Assembly (NCBI RefSeq): GCF_023015885.1
Contig: NZ_JALKBE010000010.1
Span: 1-64,000, forward strand
Reading direction: 5' to 3'
DNA length: 64,000 nt
Source: Aliiroseovarius sp. S1123
Lineage (GTDB): Bacteria; Pseudomonadota; Alphaproteobacteria; Rhodobacterales; Rhodobacteraceae
Shown here piece by piece: positions 1 through 8,000 of the stretch. Both the position numbers and the translations under genes were made by a program. The notes beneath the pieces were generated by a model. That model was not told the origin of the DNA and did no database searches. It was given only the letters and a program-made list of their open reading frames with translations. The number at the start of each line of letters is the position of its first letter. The first letter of the stretch is position 1.

Positions 1-125
1 GGAAAGGATCAAACAAAAGACACTCGAAACGCGACGCTTGCATCACCGCCACCACGCCGCATAATGAAACCAACCAGATGAGCCAAACTCTCTATTAGTT
101 TACGCAGCCATTGGTTCCAAAAACC

Positions 126-154
126 CTGACGACGGACACTTCTGTTAATATGAT
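126..154 (+). promoter_or_regulatory. Predicted sigma70-type promoter for the alginate-like operon
   Basis: A CTGACG -35 element (126-131) and a TATGAT -10 element (149-154) are separated by exactly 17 bases. They lie 26 bases upstream of the first ATG of the cluster at 181. A GGAG ribosome site at 168-171 serves that ATG. The match is read by eye, so the start site is inferred. Its position implies that the PilZ gene is the first gene of this transcript. Confidence 0.5.
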
Positions 155-180
155 AAGTCGACACCGCGGAGAATTTTAAG

Positions 181-1206
181 ATGAATAGTGAAAAAAGCGC
201 GAATAAGCGTTTATTTGATCGAATTGATGTAACCGGCGCCATCTCGGTCGCCGGTAAACATTATCCAATCAATGACCTATCGGTGGGCGGTATGGCGGTT
301 CAGGGACCCCTTCTTGAACATGAGCCTGGTGATATTATGCGAGTCCAATTTGCGATTCGTCATGGAAAGCTCTATGTTAGCGGCACAATGAATTGTCTGT
401 ATATCGGCAGCAACTTTAACTCCATTGCTAGACTAAAATTTGTAGATCCCGACGAGGACCTCACGGAATTCCTCCGAGCCGCGACCCTGCGCAGCGTTTC
501 TGGCTCAGAATACAGCGTGGGCTGGCTAGCCGAAACCTCGGCACAGGTACCCGTGTCCCAAGTCAAACCGCGCCGCATCTTTTTGAGCCGCTTTCTGTCC
601 TTGCCCGTGCTACTTGCGGTGATGATCGTATTCTTGTTCGGCGTATTCCTGCTACGTACCACCAAGGCGGAAGCCGTCTGGGAAATGTATTATTACGAAG
701 TTGTGTCCCCGGTGGGAGGACAGGTTAAATCGCTTAAATCGCCGCCGTTTGCTGCGGGGGAGCCCGTGTCGGAAGTCAGCGTGATTGCTGCCAACGGCGA
801 GCCGCTGACAATACCTATTAAAACGAATGTGGCTTCCGTAGCCGTTGAGTGGAGCGTCAGCTTGGGTGATTATGTCGAGGTGGGCAACAAGCTAGGGCGC
901 TTGTACAACATTCCGCAAAACTACGGTAGTGTTCGGGCTATTGTGACCATGAATGGCCTTTTCACCAGCCTACGCACCGGTGACAGTATTGTGTTAGAAA
1001 CCGAACTCGGAGAGCTCCTTGTAGGCAAGGTAACCCAGTCGCTTAACTCGCGGCAGATTATCGAACACAATCTTGTCAATAGTAATGTTAATCTGAACAA
1101 AAAGTACTTTTTCGCCGAGTTTGATGCGGATGTGGCTAAGATAACAGGCCGTCCGGAAATCAAGGTTTTCGACACTCTTCTTAAGAATCTTGTTCGCAAA
1201 GAATGA
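181..1206 (+). CDS. alg44: PilZ-domain membrane-fusion protein, Alg44-like (c-di-GMP receptor for polymer export)
   Basis: The N-terminal third is a PilZ domain with both c-di-GMP-binding signatures: an RxxxR pair (R10 and R14) and a DxSxxG loop (DLSVGG near residue 33). One transmembrane helix follows at about residues 137-157. A periplasmic HlyD/biotinyl-lipoyl-like region (about 165-340) has the SPVGGQV and GDYVEVG beta-hairpin motifs of membrane-fusion proteins. This is the architecture of Pseudomonas Alg44, which binds c-di-GMP and is needed for the Alg8 polymerase to work. The start is supported by GGAG nine bases upstream. The stop overlaps the next start by four bases (ATGA), so the two proteins are probably translationally coupled. 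Assignment rests on architecture plus the neighbouring Alg8 homolog. The polymer is not known. Confidence 0.8.
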   Translation: MNSEKSANKRLFDRIDVTGAISVAGKHYPINDLSVGGMAVQGPLLEHEPGDIMRVQFAIRHGKLYVSGTMNCLYIGSNFNSIARLKFVDPDEDLTEFLRAATLRSVSGSEYSVGWLAETSAQVPVSQVKPRRIFLSRFLSLPVLLAVMIVFLFGVFLLRTTKAEAVWEMYYYEVVSPVGGQVKSLKSPPFAAGEPVSEVSVIAANGEPLTIPIKTNVASVAVEWSVSLGDYVEVGNKLGRLYNIPQNYGSVRAIVTMNGLFTSLRTGDSIVLETELGELLVGKVTQSLNSRQIIEHNLVNSNVNLNKKYFFAEFDADVAKITGRPEIKVFDTLLKNLVRKE

Positions 1207-2693
1207 CCATTCCTGTAATCATTGAAAAATACAACGATCCGCGTGACCTGTCATGGTCATTTAGTTGGATTAATACCCTACTCTTAAACATTTGCCTGTT
1301 GGTGCTGCTCGTTACGTGGTCTTCGTATATAGCCAGCAACAGCGGCACAAATGCGATCATCCTCGGTTTGGGTGTTGTGGGCATCTGGCGCTATTCTTGG
1401 GGTCTCATCAATTTTTTTCGTGCGACTTACTTCATTCGCAGCTCAAAAAATGCCGCAAAACCTATCGCGGTTGGCAGCTATAGCTTGTCGATCATTTTGC
1501 CAGTTTATGACCAGACCGAAGGGCAATTACGCGCGGTGGGCGCTGGAATAGTGAACAGCATCCGTATGGTGCCAGGGCGCGTTCTGATCGTCTGCGCATA
1601 TCGTGACGAAGCCCAGAAAGAAATGCTGTCGGAGCTTATCGAGAACGAACACGCTGTTGTGATGCACTTTGTCCGGCAGCGTGGAATGGGGAAACGAGAG
1701 GCCCTTGCCGATGCACTTAACATCGTTAAAGCATCAATACCAAATGGGCCAAAGGAATTTGTCCTCTTGATGGATGGCGATACAATTCTGACACCGGAGG
1801 CCATAGTCCGCAGTATCGGTGAACTGCAAACAAATGCCCAGACCGGTGCCATTTGCGTAAATGAAGTGCCGCTGGTGAAGGGGACCAAGCTCTTCGTCGC
1901 CTGGCGTTGGCTGCGTAGCCTCCAGCGCAACCAAACAATGTCTTCCTTCGCTTTGTCAGGTCGTGTCTTGGTGCTTACAGGTCGCTTCGCCATGTATCGG
2001 TCTGACATCCTGCTACGGCCCGAATTTATCAACCGGATCCGCAAAGATTATCTTTTACACAAGGGTGCATATATCTCGCTTTTGACCGGAGACGATAAAA
2101 CAACCTGGCTGGAGGTGCTGCTAAGAGGTTTTGACGTTTGCTATCTGCCGGATGTCTTCATCTATCCCATCGAAGAGCAGAAGGAGGAGGATAGTTTTAT
2201 AAAGGAAACTATAGCACTGACTAAACGTTATAGCGGCAACATGGCGCGTGCAAACCTTCATCCCGACGCTTGGCGTGGCGCTGCAGGCAAGCTGCATTTT
2301 AGATACGGGCTGCTGGACCAGCGTGTTTCAATGTGGACCAGCCTTTTGACGCCGGTCGTGCTGATATTGTTAATACTATTTGATGACTTCGACATATTCA
2401 TCCTATTTTTAACCTACACATTGATTATCAAGAATCTTCAAGCGATAGCGTATTCTGGATCAAACTATAACCCAGTGTTTCCTTACCTGATATTTTACAA
2501 TCAGGTAATGAGTTCGCTGGTGAAAATATTTACCTTTGCATTTCTGCATCGCCAGAAGTGGAATAACCAGAACATCAGCGTCACGGACAATCCAGCCATG
2601 CTTGCATTGGATAAGAATGCCCGATTGTCCATTCTGACCCGCTTGGGGCTGTTTGTGACTCTCTTTACGCTCGTTTATTCAGTGTTAAGGTAA
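1203..2693 (+). CDS. alg8: Family 2 glycosyltransferase, Alg8-like polymannuronate synthase
   Basis: This is an inner-membrane processive GT2 enzyme of 496 residues. Hydrophobic segments occur near residues 25-75 and again from about 380 to the end, flanking a cytoplasmic catalytic domain. Visible motifs are ILPVYDQ at the start of the fold, MDGDT (D191, D193, the DxD that binds metal and sugar nucleotide) and TGDDKTTW near residue 298. Downstream, the stretches RYSGN, LDQRVSMWTSL and YNQ..SSLVK...RQ.W are characteristic of Pseudomonas Alg8 rather than of cellulose synthase. By homology it would polymerise GDP-mannuronate across the membrane, with the PilZ partner encoded just upstream. No algD (GDP-mannose dehydrogenase) is in view, so precursor supply must come from elsewhere. 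Substrate is inferred from family membership. Confidence 0.82.
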   Translation: MTIPVIIEKYNDPRDLSWSFSWINTLLLNICLLVLLVTWSSYIASNSGTNAIILGLGVVGIWRYSWGLINFFRATYFIRSSKNAAKPIAVGSYSLSIILPVYDQTEGQLRAVGAGIVNSIRMVPGRVLIVCAYRDEAQKEMLSELIENEHAVVMHFVRQRGMGKREALADALNIVKASIPNGPKEFVLLMDGDTILTPEAIVRSIGELQTNAQTGAICVNEVPLVKGTKLFVAWRWLRSLQRNQTMSSFALSGRVLVLTGRFAMYRSDILLRPEFINRIRKDYLLHKGAYISLLTGDDKTTWLEVLLRGFDVCYLPDVFIYPIEEQKEEDSFIKETIALTKRYSGNMARANLHPDAWRGAAGKLHFRYGLLDQRVSMWTSLLTPVVLILLILFDDFDIFILFLTYTLIIKNLQAIAYSGSNYNPVFPYLIFYNQVMSSLVKIFTFAFLHRQKWNNQNISVTDNPAMLALDKNARLSILTRLGLFVTLFTLVYSVLR

Positions 2694-2697
2694 CAGT

Positions 2698-3018
2698 ATG
2701 CGTCAGTTTTTAGTAATATTCGCAGCGGTCTTTTTTCATGGCACCGTAATTCAGGGACAAACATCTGCTCTGATGCAAGAAGAGATGTTTTGCGACTATG
2801 TCGGGGTGTTTGCGAAGCAGATCGCCAGAAACAAAGTGCGCGGGCTGCCTTTTTCACGCATTAATGAATTTGATTATTTCGACAGCGAGCGGGGTGCTTT
2901 TCTATCTAAAACCGCGCAGGAAATTTACCAGTTGGACCCGGAAATTCTGCGCACGACGCTGGGCATCATTTCAAGAGAGAAATTAGAGGATTGCCGCCGT
3001 GTTTTTGAGTCTGATTAA
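2698..3018 (+). CDS. Small secreted protein of unknown function in the alginate-like cluster
   Basis: The product has 106 residues. Residues 1 to about 22 form a typical signal peptide (basic start, hydrophobic core FLVIFAAVFF, cleavage plausible after IQGQTSA). The mature part is about 80 residues, charged, probably helical, and carries two cysteines (FCDYVG and EDCRRV) that could form a disulfide in the periplasm. I do not recognise a family, and it is far too small to be AlgK or AlgX. It starts four bases after the glycosyltransferase stop, and its 3' end overlaps the epimerase-like gene by 20 bases. It is therefore almost certainly part of the same operon and may be a periplasmic partner of the system. 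Confidence 0.65.
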   Translation: MRQFLVIFAAVFFHGTVIQGQTSALMQEEMFCDYVGVFAKQIARNKVRGLPFSRINEFDYFDSERGAFLSKTAQEIYQLDPEILRTTLGIISREKLEDCRRVFESD

Positions 3019-4831
3019 ACGGTTCCTACTGATCGCGGGCCTCTCATTTGTCCCGACGTTGGGCGTTGCTTGCATCTGGTCAGACGCCCCCAGCGGGAGT
3101 GATGCGGGCATTAATATCACGTCTGGTGACTGTAGCTTTGATCAGCTTGCTGATAGCCGTTATATAACGTTGTCCGACCGTATCGCGATGCTTGCCGCCA
3201 CGATACGTGTGAGCCGTGGCGCCAGCTTGCTGATTGACAACACAATTATCAAAGAACTGCGACTGCTGAGCACGCCTGAAACCCAAGCTCACATCATTGT
3301 CGAGGCGGGAACGTTGCGTATCTTGGATGTGACGATCTTGTCCTACGACCCTGCCACTGGAGGCCCGGATTTAGACATGTCTGATGGGCGTGCCTTCTTA
3401 CGCGTTGAATCTTTCGTGGACAAAGCCGGACAGGCGGCCAATGGTCGGCTGGAGATGGAGCGCAGTACGATTTCATATCTCGGTTATGATTCCCGAGTTG
3501 CCGACATGGAATTTTTATCACCTTATGGAATCTCCTTAAAGGTCACTTCCGAATCTGACCTCACGAAGGCCTTTGTCACCGGCTATATCCGCGACTCGAC
3601 GCTTAGCTACAACTTCCGTGGCTTCTATTCTTATGGTGCAAAAAATTTCAAAATCAGCGGCAGCAAAGTACATGATAATACGGATTATGGAGTGGATGGC
3701 CATGACGATACTGACCAATTTATTGTAACTGAAAACATCATCTATTCGAACGGGGGTACCGGGTTGATGTGCTCGCGCCGTTGCAGCGATAATATATTTT
3801 CCAGCAACATTGTTTATGGCAACGGCGCAAACGGAATCATGCTGCACGACCTCTCTTTGGGGGGGCAGATTATCAACAACACATCCTACGATAATAAGCT
3901 GGACGGAATTGTTGTCCACGACACTTACGGAACACTCATCGCCAATAACGAAATTTATGGCAATCGGTACGGGTTAAGAATTTTTGCGGGAAGCTCTTTG
4001 ACAAGTGTAGAAGCCAACCGTTTCGGTGCAAATAAGACGGATATCTTCCTTAAACACGGCAATCTGGAAGCGCTTGATGACTTGTCAGACTACAATGAGG
4101 GTACTGAATGGAATGGCCAGAATATCTCGCGTCACACAGATTCACGCATATGGGGTGTCGAGGTTGTCGGTAACACCTTTGATAAACCGGCCACAATTTC
4201 GGTGCGCGGAGCCAAATTTCTGAGTTTTACAGAAAATTTATATCCTGAAGGCGTCGTCTTTGATATTAGATCTAGTGACCGCGTAATCCTTGATGGCGCG
4301 AAGGCCAAAGGCCCTGTCATCTACACTTTGCGCTCGACCAAGGATGCACCAGCTACCTACAAAATAGCACCGAGTTTAGGCGCATCTTTATCAATGACTG
4401 AAAATGATCGTGTGGTGCTTCTTGGAGACCAAAATATAGTGTCGATCGAAGCAAACGACTTTCAGCTTTATATCGATAATATTGAGCCGCCGGTATTGAC
4501 ACTGGCGCTAGGTGAAAGGCCGAAAATTCGTTCGGGAACTCTGATTGATTTACCTCTTGAGGTGGTTTCTGGCACAGCGGCCATCTTAAACTTCGAGAAT
4601 ATATCAACGTTAAAGCGTGTTTTTGCGTTCACTCTGATAAGCGCCACTTGGAAGGGCGTTAGCCTAAGAGACACACTTAGAGAATGTATGGTTGTTGGGT
4701 GGGCATTTGACACTAATTTCTCCAATAAAATAGTGCGGTATACCGTTAGCGGAGACGCGGTGTTGGTTCCCGAGGAATTGGGCGATGAAATTCCTGCCAT
4801 TCTGACCTGTTTAGTGGAGAATTCAAATTAA
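2999..4831 (+). CDS. algG: Secreted right-handed beta-helix protein, AlgG-like mannuronan C5-epimerase
   Basis: The 610-residue product begins with a signal peptide (FLLIAGLSFVPTLGVAC). It then shows repeated NxIxxNxxxGI rungs of a parallel beta-helix (about residues 190-350), as in carbohydrate-binding/sugar-hydrolase (CASH) proteins. The segment YGVDGHDDTD aligns with the AlgG catalytic loop, whose motif is DPHD. The aspartates and histidine are kept but the proline is glycine. The GTG start at 2999 is preferred because AGAGGA lies about eight bases upstream; the gene overlaps the previous one by 20 bases. By homology it would convert mannuronate to guluronate residues in the periplasm. A lyase or acetyl-modifying beta-helix protein is a less likely alternative. 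The C-terminal 200 residues are not recognisable. Confidence 0.72.
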   Translation: MFLSLIKRFLLIAGLSFVPTLGVACIWSDAPSGSDAGINITSGDCSFDQLADSRYITLSDRIAMLAATIRVSRGASLLIDNTIIKELRLLSTPETQAHIIVEAGTLRILDVTILSYDPATGGPDLDMSDGRAFLRVESFVDKAGQAANGRLEMERSTISYLGYDSRVADMEFLSPYGISLKVTSESDLTKAFVTGYIRDSTLSYNFRGFYSYGAKNFKISGSKVHDNTDYGVDGHDDTDQFIVTENIIYSNGGTGLMCSRRCSDNIFSSNIVYGNGANGIMLHDLSLGGQIINNTSYDNKLDGIVVHDTYGTLIANNEIYGNRYGLRIFAGSSLTSVEANRFGANKTDIFLKHGNLEALDDLSDYNEGTEWNGQNISRHTDSRIWGVEVVGNTFDKPATISVRGAKFLSFTENLYPEGVVFDIRSSDRVILDGAKAKGPVIYTLRSTKDAPATYKIAPSLGASLSMTENDRVVLLGDQNIVSIEANDFQLYIDNIEPPVLTLALGERPKIRSGTLIDLPLEVVSGTAAILNFENISTLKRVFAFTLISATWKGVSLRDTLRECMVVGWAFDTNFSNKIVRYTVSGDAVLVPEELGDEIPAILTCLVENSN

Positions 4832-5072
4832 GCCCCAAGGCTGAACTCTCAAAACTATCAAGCAAAAATAGAGTGTTACGAGGCGAGCAGCTATCAAAAG
4901 TGGTCCCGAAAGCGGTCCTGATTGTATTGGCTGGTTTCCGTTACATCTGAGCGCCAGCTGCACCATCGCAATGCCCAGTTCGTTCTGATCTGGTGCGCAT
5001 GACTTCACCGCCTCACAGTCATGGACACAGCTGTGCGAATACTTGGTGTTTATTTGGCGGCGTTGATGCAGT
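4832..5072. other. Intergenic gap without recognisable gene
   Basis: The 241 bases between the epimerase-like gene and the GGDEF/EAL gene hold no convincing coding region, ribosome site or terminator. A short block near 4897-4917 (AAGTGGTCC, then GAAA and GGTCC) loosely resembles the AAGTGGTCCGG start of the IS3-type remnant at 9541. It may be a decayed transposon end, but the match is too short to claim. Confidence 0.3.
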
Positions 5073-8000
5073 ATGTGTTTAAAAGGCGAATACCTGAACG
5101 CAGCTTTAAGGCAGCTTTGTTATTTTATGAACCTACTTTTCATGCCACATCAATCTTCTGCAGCCGATCCAGACGCTATCTTGCCCGTATATAAGGCCAT
5201 CATTGCGGTCGTCACATTCGGCGTTTGGTTGCTGGGGTTCGTGGACGTTTTTGGCCAGGGTCTGTTTTCAGCTGAGCTCCATCCCGGCTTTGGGTTTTAT
5301 CCTGCTTCATTTTATTTGTTCACGCTCGTTGTTGGGCTTGCGGCACTCCGGCGTGGTTATGGCCCGACCTGGCTTGAAGGTGTTGCTTCTAGGAAGGTCA
5401 CTCTAGGCGTTACAGTTGTGTTATGGCTGTTGACCATCCTGCGCATGGAAGAACAGCTTTTTGAGCTTCCATATCTTGCATTTTTGGATGGTGTGTTTGG
5501 CGCGCCGACAGAGGCTTCGTTTACCTCGTTTTGGCTCATTGCCTTTTTTACGCTGCTTCACAGCCTTGATGCGCATGTCGTTCGCCGCAGGTCATCGCGC
5601 TTAGCTTGGCTGTCCTATGGCCTCTTGTGCGCCATAGTCATGCTGGCCCTACATCAAGTTGGGGACTTAGTTCTGGCCATTGGCCATCCTGACCTGGAGG
5701 GGCTCTCACTTATAGCCAGCGTCATGATTTGTAGCTTCGCTGGGTTTATTGCCTCTGAGGCACCTGCTGTTGGCTTGCTGTACGATGAGCGTACACCCAA
5801 GACCAATGCGTTTGGCCTGGCAGTCCTGGTTGTCGTTCTGGTGTGTGTTTTTGTCGTCGGTATGATCGTTGAAAGCACTTTGTATGTTTTGTCCGCAGGC
5901 GCTTTGGTCTTGGTGGGACTTCCGTTCGAGCTTTCCGCTCTTCGGTCATCGGAGCTGCAAAAGCGCATTGCGGCGGGCGATATGACACCTGAGGGGGTAC
6001 TGACCAAGTTTGTCCCAGAGCGGCGTTATTTTGGGAATACTTACACTCCATCAGGCGTCTTCGGGCGTCTAACCGCCTATGCGGTCTTTGACGCACCTGA
6101 GTGGCAACGCTATGCGTTCCAAGCTGTTGTCACCTTCGCACTCGCCTTTGGCGCCATTGCCTTTGGGCGCATGGCCGACACGCCTATCGCTGTTATCTGG
6201 TGGGCCAATGGTTACCTCGCGTACTGTCTGGTGTTGCGCCCCAAAACACAGTGGTCAGCGTCAATTGCGTTGTTTTACGCCACGATCCTCTTTGTCAATC
6301 TTCTGGCGGGGAACCCGTTTGTCGCGTCCAGCCTATTGTCTGGCGTCAATGCTGTTGAAGGCGTTGTTATTGCAAACTTGACTGTCGCAATCTTTGGCTT
6401 GCGGGTTCACGGACGACAGCTCTCATCAATGCGGATATCTGTGAGCACTTACACCGCGTTAATTTTGGCGGTCATATTGGTGCATGTATTTGGCAGCCTT
6501 ATTGGCGGCGGTCTTGTGACGTTTCTATTTGAGGGAAGCCTTGCGCTGAATATGGTGACTTGGGGGGCCGGGGGACTGATAGGGTCAGGCACCATTTTGA
6601 TGCTCTTCTCAGGTAAAATATTGGAACAGCATTTAGGATTTAAGCGGCTCGAGCCAAGAATCCAGCGATTTGGTCTCATCGCTTGCCTTTATGTCGGCAC
6701 TATCTTTGCGTTTTATGCCTTCGTGCCTGTGAACGCGCTTTTGGCAATGCCACATGTTGTCTTTGTCCTTCTCAGTTTGCCACTGGTGCTTTTGTCGTCC
6801 CTCTACCAGGCAGGAAGAGTGTTTGTCGTAACGAGCTCTATTTATTTTTATCTTCTACTGAGCCGTTTGGGCTTGGATGGATGGCTGACCCAGGTCAAGC
6901 TCACATTAGCCATCACAATTATTGCAAGTATCATAACCTTGGTTCTGGTTGCGCGTTATGTTTCTGCCAATGGGCGTGAGGCTGACAGGCGCGCGCAGGA
7001 CTTGGCCCCGAATGCGCTGGTCACGCTCGATGCGCAGCGGCGTGTCCTCACGATATCGAAAAACGCACAAGAGTGGTTTGACGCCTCTGAAGCCAAGCTG
7101 GAGGGCAGGCATTTTGACGATTTATTCGAAGATTTTACGCCGCATGCTCAAGCGGTCACAGACCTGTTCCAAGCAAACCCAAGGGCAAGTTATACCGCTC
7201 AGGTGACGCGGACTTTGGCCTCTGGCGTAACTCTCAGCCTCGAGGTCACATTCCAGGGCACTGGCGATGTCTCGCTGCCCTACGCTTATGTGGCATCGCT
7301 TGCGGATGTGACTGACCTCGAGACGAGCCTTAGAGCGCTAGAAACGAAGAACCTTGAGGCCGAAGGTGCCCGTGTTGAAGCCGAAGCCTGGCTTCAGGTT
7401 CTGGAAAGAAGCCCTTCCGCAACTTTGCTGCTAGACAGTAGCTATATTATTCGGAACGCATCTCTTGGCTGGACGCGGCTGACAGGCTTTAGCCGTGATG
7501 AGACGATCGGCAGGGATTTCGTGTCCTTTTTGGCTGAAGAGGAACAAGACCGGGCCAGGGAAGCTCGGCAGGAAGCGGAGAAAGCAATACAAACAGGAGG
7601 CGATGAAGCCGTCAATACGTGGACACTACGAACTAACTCTGGCGCCAAGTTGCAAGTGACTATTATGGCCAATGCCGTTGCAGGGTCGACTGTAGAGGAG
7701 ACCATGTTTGTTTCGTCCGTTACGAATATCACAGAGCTTGCGACGCAGAAGGCCTTGGCCGACACGCTCTTGAACCGCAATGCAGCGATGATCATTTCTC
7801 AATCGGACGACTGGAAGATCCAAACGTGCTCGGATGCCTGGATAAATCAATTAGGCTATACCCGTGAGGAAACCGTTGGACAGGACCTGACGGAGTTCAT
7901 GGAGCCGGAAGACGCGGTGATCAGCAAGGAGTTTCGCGAAACCTTAAAGTCACAGAAAGCTTCCAAAAATATGGTCCGCAATACCCTGCGCTTCAGGACC

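Noticed and set aside
4823-5008. Possible 61-codon gene on the minus strand after the epimerase-like gene
   Set aside because: There is no ribosome site or recognisable family, and it covers the end of the real gene. It could be a transposase scrap but cannot be supported.
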